Assembly: GCA_009809945.1 (NCBI GenBank)
Contig: WTPW01000758.1
Span: forward strand, 122,450-186,449
Direction of reading: 5' to 3'
Source: Gigaspora margarita
Taxonomy: Eukaryota > Glomeromycota > Glomeromycetes > Diversisporales > Gigasporaceae
DNA length: 64,000 bases
The position numbers and the translations under genes were made by a program. Positions within the stretch are counted from its first letter, which is position 1. Every line of letters begins with the position of its first letter. The notes beneath the pieces were generated by a model. The model saw nothing but the letters and a program-made list of their open reading frames with translations. It did no database searches and was not told where the DNA came from. Shown here one piece after another: positions 22,261 through 35,234 of the stretch.

Positions 22261-25200
22261 TGTGTCATTACGATTACTGTTACGCAACAATAATCCACCG
22301 GGACTTAATTATTTGCCATTTATGTACNCGGGTGTATNAATNTTGGAATAAAATTCTGGTATTGTAAACACCACAGNGGATCATTCTATATAGGGATATA
22401 AATGANGAATTACCCTATATTCATTATGTCATATGAATAGCTGGGTCTTGGGGGCATATCGACAAGCGAAAATAATTTTCCCAGCTTCTTATTGTCGATA
22501 ATTTTTAGTACTAGGTACTATAACGGATAATTTAGCCGCTTTATTGCTAAAATTGCCAAGATTGACTTGGATGCAATAGAGCAGAGGACCGACTACCCTT
22601 AATGTCACCTACTCATGAAAATTTTTGAAAATTTCCCCCTTAGAACAAAACCAAAACGTCTATATTTTTTATAGCAAAAAATATTAAAAACCAACAACCC
22701 GAGTTTAACTCGAAATTGTATCTTACAATCCCTCAGAGTACATATACAGAAGACTAGAAAAACCAGGAAATTACAGAAACTATTACCCATCCCTCACTCT
22801 GCTTTTTCCCTGATTTCCTTTCCTCATACAAATATTGCAAGCGATTTTGTCGCGTTTTGACTTTTCCCTATAATTGGGCGCAAAAATTTGGATCATTTTG
22901 AACCTAAAGTGACCAGGATTTCATATGAGCAACCAGAAAAAATAGGATACCGTAACCTAAGTGTGAATCTTGTGTAACCGATTTCTGACTCCCTCACCAT
23001 CAACAGTAATCAATTCCTCGAGAATGGGTGTATTAACTAACATATATTTTTAGCTCATATGAAACATCAATTTATATGAAGTCTAAATGCAAAGAATGAG
23101 TGCTATATTCTTGTTAATTAAAGAGCAAGGTAAACGAATTGTTTCCGCAGTTGTTTTCACTAGCAAACTTACGTTATTTCGTGATATCTCCTTTAAATTG
23201 AGTTAGGGACGAATTTTTTTCGCTTGAATCGTTTTCACTCCATCTAGGGCAACAATGTAGAGATTTAATATCGTATAGTATGGCTTACTCTACGACTTTC
23301 ATTATGGCATAATGATATTTCTTATCAACGTGACGTATTACAAGTCCAAAGTCACGCAAAATGCTACTTTTCTGTCGAAGATCATGTTATTGCGTATTAT
23401 GTCAGGTAATGGGTCTATCAAGTGCGTATAATTTATTATTAACAGAATCATGTTACTGCTTTTATTAATCACGCTTTGAATAAAATAAATATTTAATTCA
23501 TCATTTTTCGGCACATTATTCGACAAAATCATTTCCCAGTCAAACCCGCACAAATACGATTCATTCACAATTGCGTTTAGAAAATATATAGAAAATGTGT
23601 ACCACATTAATTATAAAACTCCACGATATTTGGGATCAATATCACCGATCCATTTTCGAATTCCCTAATTTGGATGCATGTCCAAAGAGAAGTAATTAAA
23701 TGGAGTTGGAATTTGGTTTAAGGTTGAGGTTAGACAAGCATTATAGATAAAATTGCTCCCTCAGCATTTTTTATTAGTACTTCGAGGTATGATTTTCTGA
23801 TTTTTTTCTTCAGTTTCATCTTCAATTTGATTGGTTAATATGTAAAAATATAGGTCGATATCCGATATTTGGGTGTCTAATTCATACTCAAATGTTTATG
23901 TTGTACGTCAAAATCGAAATTAATTATCAAATTATTAAAAAAGATGAAATTGAATTCTACGTATTTTGTCAAATCATTCCATACTGTTGTTCGAGTTACA
24001 AGAATATTTATTTTTATCGTAATGTATTTGAAAGCTTACTAAATTTCTCGATGCCAAATCTTTTAATCGACGTCGTAAACCCTTTATTTAATTATGCGAG
24101 AGGATTATATTTTTATATATTATTCGAACTACTAAAGATTATTGGGTCAAAACACATTCGCTACAAATCCTGAAATATTAACAAGCAAATTGCTGGTACG
24201 TCCTGCATTACTTTTTGTTTACATCAAGATGGTTTGGTTTTCAGACTTATGAGATACGATATGTAATTTACAATAAATTTAATATATACAACTTTGAAAA
24301 GTATTATACAGCTATGTTTACAATTATTAATTAAAGAATTGGACAAATTGTACAAGAAGAAATTTTTTTAATCAAATTGTGACAAACCAATTCAACTTCT
24401 TAATCAATTTCAAGTTCAATAACTACACGAGATAAAATTTTTTTTAGGGCCTAATCCAAATTGGATAATATTCTTTCAAAAGTTATAAATGTGCGAGAAG
24501 TTACAAGCACAGTTAGTGTCACAAATAGGTAATATAAATCGCTACAGAATAAATGACTAGAATATGTTTTGCGTCAATTAAAAATTGTTAATTCTTAATT
24601 AATACGCGTCATTTATTATTAATTTTTACCCGATTGAAAAGACAATTTTTAATACATTTAGATGTCAAATTTATTGTATTTATAAAATTCAAGTTCATTA
24701 AAAAAACAATCAAAAATTATCATTATAATCATGACGTTAAACTATCGTCTTTTTGTTCATAAAAGATAAATTAGTAAAAACCCTCATATCGATAAGTCGT
24801 ATTTATATTAACAAAATAATGACTTCAAGGATTGTCTTTATACTGTCTTTACATTCAAAAAAATTTACTGTTTTTCTGCTAAAAATTTATTATTTATTTT
24901 TATAAGCAAAAAAATTTCTTTAACTTATTATATATATAATCTTTAATGTTAATTCATTAATAATGTAAAAATAAAAAAAGTTCACAAAATAAATTATTAC
25001 GTTCGTTAAATAATTTTTATAAAATATTTTCTTTGCAGTGAATAAATTATTAAGTTCATTATGTAGTTCTATAAACTCTTTTCTTCATAAATAAAATATT
25101 AAATAATTTTTCAAAAATAAAAGGTCAATCAAAATAATTGACTATTAATTTTATGCCAATTGCAATTTTATTAGTGACATTAGTCAATTAATAATTGGCA

Positions 25201-26568
25201 TAAGTTGAGAATGACGCAGAGCATATATACATAAATATCATAGCTGCTGATTAAATTAATTTAATGTTTTAATTGAATATGCGTTAAATTGGATTCGGAA
25301 TCACCTTTACACTGTAAGTTAGTTCGAAATTATTTACCGATTTGAGTGAATTTGAAATTTCGTTTCAACACAAGTGTATTTAGAATCAACTTATATTGAC
25401 TCTAAATCTACCAAGATTCTATTCTGATGTACAACTCATTATATTCAAATGTTTATACTCGTTATAGAAATAGAACTATTGTAGTTCTAAAATCGTCTTA
25501 GGTTAAAACGAAATTTCAAATATCCAAGTAGGTATGAAATTTAAAAGCAACTTAATTGCGGGGGGACGATCTCTTAAGAATTACAAAAATACACCAACTT
25601 CTAAAAAGAAATGTACACAAAAAATTAAAACGATACTCACATTTTAAAATTATTAAGTCATAGAATAAAGCTTGCCATTTAACATTATATAAAAAAAAGG
25701 TAGATTTATTTTATCATTAAACAAGTTCTGTATAGACAGATCGTAGATTTGCTATGACCGAATCGTAAAACAATTCCTTCTCAATTGTACAGTACTATGT
25801 TTATTACTCGTACAAATTAACAACTTTTGTTCAATATAAAAAGATCGTAGATTAATACGACTGAATCATGGTTTTTAGATAAGACTATTAGTGTTTTTTC
25901 CACTATTCTACGAATACTTCTCAACTCATACAAATGTTAACTTTGCTGATTCTATTTTTTATTTATTCGAAATTTATTGCTGTAACTAATATAATATGTT
26001 TCATACCACTTATGTTTGTGCCCTTCTAAAAATAGCTGTAATCCGCTATCACATCAATTTAGTCAATTTGATCTCTCAGGACTAATAGTTCTTGCGCATG
26101 TAATTTTTTTTCGTATTTGGTTACTCACAAATTCTATATATAGTCGATTCTTTTCAAGTATTAGGGAGTTTTCTATTAAAAAATGAAATCTTGCATTTAG
26201 TGAAAAATTGTATACAGAGAATATAAGGAAAAAAATCGGGTAAGCTATGGTAACTAGCAATCATGCGAATATTAAGAAAACCTAAATTATACTGATTTAT
26301 ATACTTCAAAAAAAGCTTTACATTTAGGAAGAATTTATTAGAACTTCATTTAGAGATCAGTTGATCTTATATAAGTGCTGGTATCTTTTATATATTCGAT
26401 TGGCGTACAATTTAAAATTCGCTATATTATGTTTAATAAAATTTATATCTAATACATAATATTTATTGCATGTTAAGATAATTGAATGCCTCATGTTTCT
26501 TTGATTCCAATTTCACAAACATTTCCTATTTATTGAATGCTTTATGTTTAATCCATTCTACTACATCA
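22261..26568. other. 4.3 kb without recognised genes or elements
   Basis: Less repetitive than the rest and slightly richer in G+C. Isolated ambiguous bases occur at 22328, 22338, 22342, 22377 and 22406. The longest open frames are 89 codons (minus, 23338-23607) and 93 codons (plus, 23892-24173). Both have balanced, protein-like composition (CGFDWEMILSNN; YCCSSYKNIYFYRNVFESLL), but I recognise no domain and see no clear introns joining them to more exons. They could be decayed host-gene exons. Positions 24965-25100 are a dispersed repeat shared with 6215-6320. Confidence 0.4.
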
Positions 26569-28363
26569 GCAAAAAAAATAGACTGATATATATCGATTAC
26601 TAACCATGGATATATATAGGATATATATCGATTACACACACCCCTGCCGATTATTATCGATAGTGATAGTAATCGATATATATCTGGTTAAATCGATATA
26701 TATCGAATATGATATCAATTAATAATTATTATATTCACATAATTATGCTTTTTGCAAATTTTTAAACATTTTACAGGTTTTCGCAAGTCTTCGCATTTTT
26801 TAAAATTTTTTTATTTATTATTATTATATATTATATTTTAAATTAAATATACAATATTCACAAGTTTTCGCAATTTAATGTAAAATTTTATTTTTTTATT
26901 TATTATTATATATTATATATATTTTAAATATTACATATTTTATTATATATTATTATAAAAAAAATGACAAAAAAATTAAACCAAAAAAGAACAAAACCGA
27001 AAAAAAATAACGAAAATAAAATGAAAATGAAAACAAAATAAACTATTACATTTGCTTATATTTGCTTATATTTGCTTATTTTTGGTTATATTTGCTCATA
27101 TTCGCTACTAAATTAAGGAATAAATAAAATAAAATAAAATTAAAAAAAATAAATAAAAAGAAAAAAACAAAAAATGAAACTGAAAAAAATAATGAAAAAA
27201 AATGAAACCAAAAAAAATAAACTATTATATTTGCTTCTATTCACTCATATTCGCCTCTATTTGCTTATATTCGCTTATTTTCACTATTTTCTAAAAAAAT
27301 AGTAAGTAAAAAAAAATAAAAAAACTATTTCTCAGAAGTGTTAGTGTTATACCACCCGTACAAATGCAAGAAAAACAAGAAAAATTACCCCATACGACCC
27401 CGTATGCATGCAAGAGAACGAGCAAGACCACCCCATACGAATGCAAGAGAAACGAGCAAAACTACCCCGTACGAATGCAAGAGAAGAAAAACAAATGGAC
27501 CACCTACAAGAACACTAAAAATCTAAGCAATACCACCTACAAGAATACCGAGAGGCAGTCAACGACACCAGCTAGCGACAATTCTAACGATGACACCAAC
27601 GACAACATCAACTACAACACTAGTGATGACACCAACTAGGACAACACCAATGCATTGCCTTGTACAAGGTGTTGGAAAGTCACTATACTTCATGCCAAAA
27701 AGTGTTTTTTGTAGAAATAAAATAAAAAAAAAATTAAAAAATAATAAATAAAAGAAAAAAAAATGAAAAAACAAATGAAACAAAATGATACTAAACGAAA
27801 TGAAATGTAACAAAAAAAACAAAACGAAAATGAAAAAACAATGTAAAAGTGATAGAAGATCTAAATTATAAACAAAAAAAATAAACAAAGATCCAATCTA
27901 ATCTTGTACTACAATTATCGAAACATTTCAAAAATATTAGTCAAACACGCTCTTGGTATGATCCAGGGTACAGATCTACTGATCTAGCTTGATTTCCCAG
28001 TACTAAAATATTTCGAATATATTCGAAATATTAAAAAAAAAAAAAAAAGAAAGAAAGGGAGAGAGAAAAAAAAAGGGAGAGGAGAAAAAAAAAGAAAGAG
28101 GGTTTTTTTTTATCCGGTGATGGGTCAAAACACTATGTAATCGTTAAAGATCTGTTAATCTTTATATATCATTTCAAATAATTCTGATTATAATCGATTT
28201 ATAGATATATAACGATTTAATATAAAAAAATGATATATATCAATTTAGATATATATTAATTTTTATCCAATTAATCGATATATAACAATATTTTATTATC
28301 AATATAAAACAATTAAGTGTTATATATCGATCAATATCTATATATAAAATTTTTTGATATAGT
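26569..28363. mobile_element. K-family large AT-rich TIR element
   Basis: The left end ACTACATCAGCAAA runs into TATATCGATTACTAACCA and repeated ATATATCGAT blocks. The right end carries ATATATCGATCAATATCTA, TATATAAAATTTTTTGATATA and the same ATCGATATATAAC blocks inverted. The interior is mostly A-rich simple sequence, plus TTTGCTTATATTCGCT repeats (27040-27290) and a ~37-bp minisatellite at 27350-27550 (CCCCATACGAATGCAAGAG units), which yields spurious Lys/Thr-rich frames at 27338-27639. Positions 27890-28000 contain a GATCCAGGGTACAGATCTAC block shared with 40950-40990. No transposase. Confidence 0.7.
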
Positions 28364-29001
28364 GTTTTCAATTTAATATATTAATGAAGCATTTTGTCTT
28401 CTCGACCCATGTGATGCCCGATTTTCAATTTTTATATGCGAACTAAAATGCCAAAAAGGGATATTAGAAAAAACAAAATATAATCACAAAGATTAGCCCA
28501 AATTCACAAATAATACTGTACTAGAAAATTTCAAAGTTTTTTAGTGAATAAATCTAATAAGGCGAATTTATTAAATATCTCAAAATTTGAAAAACTTGAC
28601 TATTACAACTGTTTTCATAAATTCTGGATCACCTAAAAAAATTTGCTGAATGATTCTTTGGCTGAATTCGATAAGCTATTGATTCGGTATAATAAAATAT
28701 AATAATTAATAAAAGCTATTTTTGTATCATAATGATTATTTTACGATTGTTATACAACAATGTCAATGATTTTAAATTTTCGTTCGAATACTTGTCCAAC
28801 ATGTTTGATGTGCTTAGTTTGTACGAATATTTATAGAAAAAACTATTCATGTCAACCAATAAACCTTAACAAAAATGTAAAAAAGGAATCAAATATAAAT
28901 TAGACTTTTATAACAAATATATTACTCGAACAGGTGTGCTATTAAAAAGTTAAATATGATTATGAATTGAGATATCCCAAATTCTTTAAAAATAAATGTC
29001 G
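28364..29001. other. Non-coding, nothing recognised
   Basis: Spacer between the K element and the next MITE. No gene or repeat that I can support. Confidence 0.5.
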
Positions 29002-29219
29002 TAGCTGATGCTAAAAACAGCTGATGCTAAAATCTGGGGTCACGATTTAAAAATATATGCCTTGCTAAAATCCACATATACTCTTTAATAATCAATTCTA
29101 ACCCTAAACCCTACCCCAACCCTAAAAAAAAAATTGTCAAAATTACCCCAAAAAATTTTTAAAAAATTTGTATCAAAATAGGTCGAAATTTCGCATCAGC
29201 CATTTTTAGCATCAGCTGC
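29002..29219. mobile_element. Small TIR element with repeated CAGCTGATGCTAAAA
   Basis: The left side has TAGCTGATGCTAAAAACAGC followed by TGATGCTAAAATC. The right side in complement has AGCTGATGCTAAAAATGGC followed by TGATGCGAAATTTCG, so each terminus holds two copies of the motif. The interior includes CCCTAAACCCTACCCCAACC, which is telomere-like but short. Non-coding. Confidence 0.65.
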
Positions 29220-29900
29220 AACAATAAATTTTTCATCTCAACAAGAACGAAAAATAATTAGAAATAAATAAATGCCTTCATTTGAATGAAAATGGATCTT
29301 GCCAAAGAATTGGAATCAAAATTTAGTTTAATTTTTTAAACCCAAATTTTTTGTCTTCGATTTTTCGTCTTCAAAGAAACGAAAATGAATAAATACCTTC
29401 GTTTGAATAAATATGGATCTTGTCAAAGAATAGGAATTGAAGTTTTATACAATTTTTTAAAAACTAATTTTTCGTCTTCAACAAGAAACGAAAAGTAATT
29501 AGAAATAAATAAAGACTCCGTTTGAACAAAAATGAATCTTGCCAAAGAATAGGAATTAAAATTTAATTCAATTTTTTAAAACTGAATTTTTCATCTTCGA
29601 CATAAAACAAAAAATAATTAGAAGTGAATAAAGGCTTTATTTGAACAAAAATGGGGTAAGAATTGAAATTTAATTCAATTTTTTAAAACTGAATTTTTTG
29701 TCTTTGACAAGAAACAAAAAATAATTAGAAATGAATAAAGGCTTTGTTTGGACGAAAATAGATCTTGCCAAAGAATAGGAATAGAAATTTAATTCAATTT
29801 TTTAAAAACAAATTTTCGTCAAAAAATAATTAGAAATGATTAAGGTTTCATTTGAGCAAAAATAGATCATGCCAAAGAATAGGTATTGAAATTTTACGAC
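29220..29900. repeat. Satellite, about six copies of a ~115-bp unit
   Basis: The unit contains CGAAAAATAATTAGAAATRA, GGCTTTGTTTGAACRAAAAT, GGATCTTGCCAAAGAATAGG and TTAATTCAATTTTTTAAAAC. Copies begin near 29240, 29355, 29475, 29595 (shortened), 29700 and 29815. Non-coding and moderately diverged. Confidence 0.8.
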
Positions 29901-30476
29901 TTATGGTATTTAGTCTTATTGTAATATATATTAGTCACCTGTTCTTATTAAATTACGTATCTGATTCTTATTTCCCAAAATCAATAACTTATCGAACTTG
30001 GATGAAATTATCATCGGCAAATTTTCTTAGAGTGTCCCAAAATTTATGAAAATAGCTGTAATATGTAATACTAATTCTTGATTGCTAATTAATATCCTCA
30101 GATTGGTGCATTATATACAAATGTTAATGTCTATGTAAGGACAGGTTAACTGATAGAAAAGATGAAATAGACGTGCTGTCAATATAGACTAGAGGTTCAA
30201 TCCATTTTTTGTAGTTTTAGCATTGGCTGGTTAATACATTATTTAGTAACTAAATTTCAGAACTTAATTAATATTATGTTTTTTTTTTGAGTTTTTCAAA
30301 TATCTATATTACTCATTCAACTCCAATTTTCCACTTTAGCAAATTTAATGATTCATTAATAAACTTATTTGGACAAATTGACAAATGCTATATATCAATT
30401 CATCTTTACAAATGCTTATCCTTTTGACTCCCATTAAGATTCTTACTTCAAACTAATAAACGCATTATGCACATGT
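29901..30476. other. Non-coding spacer
   Basis: AT-rich, with no supported gene. The 65-codon frame at 29852-30049 starts inside the satellite and has no recognisable domain. Confidence 0.5.
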
Positions 30477-31253
30477 TTTCTTGCGACCCAAAAAGGAATA
30501 ATTAGACACAAGGTTGCATTTTTTATTTGTTCTATTTTACAATATTTTGCAATATATTTCAAAATATTTCAAAATTTATTTTGAAATATTTCAAAAATAA
30601 TTTTTTCAAAAGATTGCGCAATTTCTACAATCTAGCATGTTGATTACAATTCTTTCAATAAATTTCAACATGCAATTTTTTTTGAAAGATTTTGTATATT
30701 TATTTTACTGATGTATGTATGTATTTATGGTACCCATATATCAATTATTTAAGTATTAATAAAAGTTTGGAACAAGTGCCATATCCAAGGTTCTTCTAAA
30801 TATTAAAAAAAAATTTATAAAAACTTTATCAAGTATATCTTAGCACTCATCTGACCAAATTCAATCATCTTTTTTTTTTAAATTCTACAACTTTTTATAA
30901 TTAAAATAAAAAGTATTGATCGAATTTGGTCAGATGAGTAACAAGATAATTTTGATCAATTGTATACAAAATTATAAAAATTAATGATCTATATGAGTAT
31001 AGCAATACCAATATAAGTGAAATAAATATATAAAACCTTTTGAAAAAAATTGCATGACAAAATTCTTTAAAAGAATTGCGATCAATATACTAGATTGCAA
31101 AAATTGTACAATCTTTTAAAAGAATTTTTTTTAAAATATTTCAAATAAATTTCAAAATATTTTGAAATATATTGTGAAATATTGCAAAATAGATCAAATA
31201 AAAAAATACAGCCTTGTATCTAATTATCCCCTTCTGGAGTCACAAGAGGTAAT
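30477..31253. mobile_element. TIR element with GCGACCC ends and TTTCAAAATATTT repeats
   Basis: The left end CTTGCGACCCAAAAAGGAAT, then AATTAGACACAAGGTTGCAT, is mirrored at 31210-31253 (ATACAGCCTTGTATCTAATT, then ATCCCCTTCTGGAGTCACAAG). Subterminal arms are built of TTTCAAAATATTTCAAAA. The middle has a stem at 30850-30955 (CTCATCTGACCAAATTC / GAATTTGGTCAGATGAG). Positions 30735-30820 are the poly(A)-ended 3' tail of the retroposon at 50361-51581. The left arm is also present at 46004-46255 inside a K-type element. Confidence 0.65.
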
Positions 31254-31419
31254 ATTTTACATATTATCACAATATTTTACAATATGTTGCAAATTTTTTA
31301 AAAAATAAATAAATAATATACTTATTTACATAATCATACTATTTGCAAATTTTTTAATATTTTTACAGGTTTTTGCAAGATTTAACAATTTAATCTAAAA
31401 TTTTGCATTTTTTATTATT
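31254..31419. repeat. Fragment of K-family interior
   Basis: This sequence (TTTGCAAATTTTTTAATATT, then ACAGGTTTTTGCAAG) matches 26750-26830, and it resumes after the SINE at about 32031-32165 (ATATTATATTTTAAATTAAA). The SINE was therefore inserted into an existing K fragment. Confidence 0.6.
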
Positions 31420-32018
31420 TTTATTTATTTTTTTTTCCTTCACTACTAACTCGCAACAACCTAATCTACCTGCAATTTTAGACCTAAGTGTTTATGTAAT
31501 GGGGCGCAGATGCGTGAACCTCCACTTGTGGTCAGAGTGTAACCTTAAACCACTACCACTACCACCCAAATCCAAATCTTCGGTACATATATGTCGAGGG
31601 ATGAACGTCGTTGGAATACGCGCTGTTAGCAATCGATATGACAAGTCCGTCTGAGGTGCGTCCGTCAATTGACATCCCGGGTCCCTATCTCCTGTAGTAT
31701 TTCAGTTCTGCCTCTTTCCATCGAGACCCATCGCACTTAGCCACATGCCCGATAGTAGTTGCACCGAGCTTGCTTCCCATCTAACCTTCTCCGATAATGG
31801 CAGTAGCATCGTATAGTAAGCGACATAGCCCGGAAGCACCGCTACTAGAAATTTGTTACACAGTTTCTTACTCAGCCTTTTGGCTAAGTTCGTGACTTCA
31901 GTTATTCCAAATTGGGTCCTAACACAAAATCCAATTCTGCCCTTAGGCGGATTCGAACCGGCAACCTTCGATTGGCGACCTTGGAGCTTAACCACTAAGC
32001 TATTGACTCTAAGGTCTA
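31420..32018 (-). mobile_element. tRNA-derived SINE, ~600 bp, with TSD
   Basis: Read on the minus strand, the element starts with a clear tRNA-like head. Box A is TAGCTTAGTGGTTAAG (about 31984-31999) and box B is the exact consensus GGTTCGAATCC (about 31947-31957), at normal tRNA spacing. A GC-rich body of about 450 bp and an A-rich tail (AAAAAAAAATAAATAAAAAT) follow. The direct repeat TTTTTTATTATT flanks it (31408-31419 and 32019-32030), although the target is simple sequence, so the exact TSD is uncertain. The body is much GC-richer than its surroundings, suggesting recent arrival. Open frames of 83-97 codons across it are incidental. Confidence 0.8.
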
Positions 32019-32165
32019 TTTTTTATTATTATTATATATTATATTTTAAATTAAATATACATTTTTATTTAATATTACATATTTTATTATATATTATTAT
32101 AAAAAAAAAATAACGAAGAAAATGAAACAAAAAAAACCAAAAAAATTGAAAACAAAAATAAAAAA

Positions 32166-33776
32166 CTATTATTTTTATATTAGGGTATTATTTTATAGAG
32201 ACATGTCTCCATGGAGACCTTTTATATGAATAGCCAATCAAAATTAAGCATGTGACTAGATAATATGTTGCTTAGTATTGGCCAATTAAAATTTTCTACA
32301 AACTTTCTAACTTTTATAATACAAAAACACAAATGAAAATTTTCTATCCCTAAATGTGATTGGCTGTTATATGTAGGGTCGCTATGGAGATATATCTTCA
32401 CATACAATTTTCTTTTATATTATATAATATTTTAAAGAAAATTTCTTAGTTTACACCAGGTGTATATACACCTGGTTACACAATAGTGAAATCAAAATAA
32501 AAAATTTTTTAATTTAAACCAGGTGTATATATACACGATTTTCAATTATTATTATATAGAATGCGCCCTATATGTATAACTCCCATAGGTTACACAGATT
32601 TTTTACATTATAAATTTTTTTTTATTACTAATTTCTCTTTTCTTGTATCGTTATATAACATTTTCATAAGTAATGGCTTATTAACATTAACACTTCTTTT
32701 TGAACCGTCCTCAGAATTGTAGCCACTTTGGAGTTTAGTGTATTCTTGTATGCAGTTTTTTCTTGTCTATCGTCTCATTTTTGGTTAAGGTTAGGTGAAT
32801 ACTGATAATGCTTTTTTTTCACGCTAGGGTAAGGGTTGGTTAGTTATAAGTGTATTCTTGTTTTTTGTGACGTTGCCTAGAGCCGTCGATAGTGAAATTT
32901 TGGTATCGTCTTTCGGTGAGAGAACTCAGTAATTCTAACGCACCAACATAACCATGTAATGTGTGCCACCACAATAATATATACTGTACTTTTTGTAACT
33001 ATTATGTTAGAAACTACGATAATTCCAATGCNCACTAATATAACTACAACCGTTGTCACTGTAAGTTCTTTAGCTGAATTTTTTTTACAGTAAATTATAA
33101 TGGGTATAATGATAATTTCAATGCTAGCTAACTTGCTCTTCATTAGTTACTGCAGTAGCGAGCATGTTCTGTAACCAAATTTTTTATAGTAGAAATCATA
33201 GTAATTACAATACGAACCAACATAACTACAACCATGCCACTATAGTATCACTACAATACTATGTAAGTATGGTGGTAAATTTGAGTTAATGTCTAATAAG
33301 TTCAAAAGGTAGGTTAGTCATGGTGAAAAAATGGCATGGTGACATAATCGCTTATATTTAAATCATTTCAATGTTGTATTATCAGGTCAGAAGTGGTCGA
33401 CAATTACATCACTGCGACATTTTTTCGCTGTAAGCATATTGCAAATTAATTGTCGTGGCTAATGTTCTATTTTTATACAGATGTTTTTCCGTTCCTTTTT
33501 TAAGGGTTAGATAGGGTTTAGGGTTAGTTGCTGCTAAAATTGATAGTGTTGGATACAAGTTGGAATAGAATGTAAGCTAAACGTTTATGCTTAGATACTA
33601 CTATCAATGTAAAAAATAAAATTATTGTTCACTATCAAGAATTTAGAGTTTGGCAATTAGAGCACAGTTTTAGTATTATAGTATAGTATAATTAAGATAA
33701 AAGTTAGATACAGTATAAAGAGAAAAGTTATAAGTTAAAATTTAGTTATTTTCTCGAAAGAATGCCCGAGGTGTTG
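32166..33776. other. Non-coding, with local palindromes and degenerate repeats
   Basis: Positions 32450-32560 contain two copies of an inverted ACCAGGTGTATATACACC motif. Positions 32880-33260 hold about three degenerate ~110-150-bp units (AATTCCAATGC..ACTAATATAACTACAACC; ambiguous base at 33032). No gene is supported; the 88-codon minus frame (32877-33143) comes from these repeats. Confidence 0.5.
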
Positions 33777-33824
33777 TTTAGAAATTTGGCCCAAATTAAG
33801 TCTAATTCGGGCCAAATTTCTAAA
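33777..33824. repeat. Perfect-stem hairpin with GGCCCAAATTA core
   Basis: TTTAGAAATTTGGCCCAAAT pairs with its complement around AAGTC. The core is shared with hairpins at 35788-35902 and 38170-38249. Confidence 0.75.
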
Positions 33825-34104
33825 TGCGGCCTAAGCATTTTTATAGTTTATATATAATCGATATACTTACTTTAATTGGGGATGGCTAAAGCCAGGTACA
33901 TCATGTGATTACCTGATTTTGCTGATTTTTAATTAAAATTGATTGATATTAGGGTTGGAGTTAGATTATGGATATAGAGTAGTTTGCCCTATATAGCAAA
34001 ATCGCTTTGTTTTGTCCAGACAGATCCGGTTACATATCGAGTAATCTACCTGGCTTTAGCTGTTCCGCCATTCATCGATCACGTGATTCACATAATCGTT
34101 AATA

Positions 34105-34240
34105 CAGTAATAAATTTAAAATAATTTTATATATCACGTGATAGGTGTATATACACATGGTGTATCGTCTAAATTTAAAATAATTTTATATATCATGTGA
34201 TAGGTGTATATACACATGGTGTACAAATAAAAATCGTCTA
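34105..34240. repeat. Tandem duplication of ~66 bp
   Basis: TTTAAAATAATTTTATATATCAYGTGATAGGTGTATATACACATGGTGTA occurs twice in a row. It includes the palindromic TATCACGTGATA and GTGTATATACAC. Non-coding. The rest of 33825-34298 is plain AT-rich DNA. Confidence 0.75.
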
Positions 34241-34301
34241 TTTTAAAATACTTTTGTATTTCATCATATATAATTCTATAAAAACTAGTTCTATATACTT
34301 A

Positions 34302-35234
34302 GGGGAGGGCCATTTATTAGCTAATATTTTGCTACTAAGAAGCTACTCCCTCCCCCTACCTAATCATAAATACTGCAATTTGATTGGCTAAAATTTTTTA
34401 AAAATTTAAAAAATTTTTAAACTTTAATATTAAATAAAATTTGAACTAGTGATCTGTTTTGGATGATTTTACTACCAAAATGTTTGTCTCGATGAGACAA
34501 TTTCAATGAGCTTAAAATCGTCAAAATCCAATTACTAGATCCCAAGATCATTATAGATTTGTATTGCTTTAATTATATTAGTTTTGTATATATTAAAAAT
34601 TATTATTAAAGATCTTATAAACTTTAATATTGAATAACTTGTGAACCTGTAATCCATTTTAAATAACTTTACTACCAAAATGCTCATCTAGTAAAATGAT
34701 TCTAATGAACCTAAAATTATTAAATTCTGATCACAAGATACCAAGATCAGTATAGATTTGTATTATTTTTAATTAATTTAATATATTTTATATTAAAATA
34801 ACACAAATCTATAATGATCTTGGGGTCCCATGATGAATTTAACAATTTAGAATTATTTCACTAAGTTGAGTATTTTGGTAATAAAATTATTTAAAATGGA
34901 TCACTGGTTCACAAGTTATTTAATATTAAAGTTTATAGGATCTTTAATAATAATTTTTAATTATTATAATTAAAGCAATACAAATTTATAATGATCTTGG
35001 GATCTAGTAATTAAATTTTAACAATTTTAGGCTTGTTAAAAATCATCTTATTAAGACAAACATTTTGGTAGTAAAAATCATCCAAAAGGATCATTAGTTC
35101 AAATTTTATTTAATATTAAAGTTTAAAAATTTTTTAAATTTTCAAAAAATTTTAGCCAATCAAAAGTTATCTACTATTAAGACCTGATAATTTTTAGACT
35201 ACTATAAAAAATCAGATGATAAATGGTGCTTCTC
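34302..35234. mobile_element. Palindromic TIR element, TTA TSD, two modules per arm
   Basis: The ends GGGGAGGGCCATTTATTAG (left) and GAGAAGCACCATTTATCAG (right, complement) are flanked by TTA (34299-34301, 35235-35237). Inside, 34373-34765 is reverse-complementary to about 34770-35165. Each arm carries two tandem copies of the ~185-bp module (left arm near 34447 and 34634). Each has GTGATCTGTTTTGGATGATT, then TGTTTGTCTCGATGAGACAA, then CCAATTACTAGATC and AAGATCATTATAGATTTGTA. Non-coding. The design parallels 1258-2389 although the ends differ. Confidence 0.8.

Noticed and set aside
27338-27888. Lys/Thr/Asn-rich and Phe-rich frames.
   Set aside because: Encoded by a ~37-bp minisatellite and by poly-A/poly-T DNA inside a K element; no conserved frame.
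29100-29130. CCCTAAACCCTACCCCAACCC as an interstitial telomere.
   Set aside because: Only about three imperfect units within a small TIR element; too short to claim.
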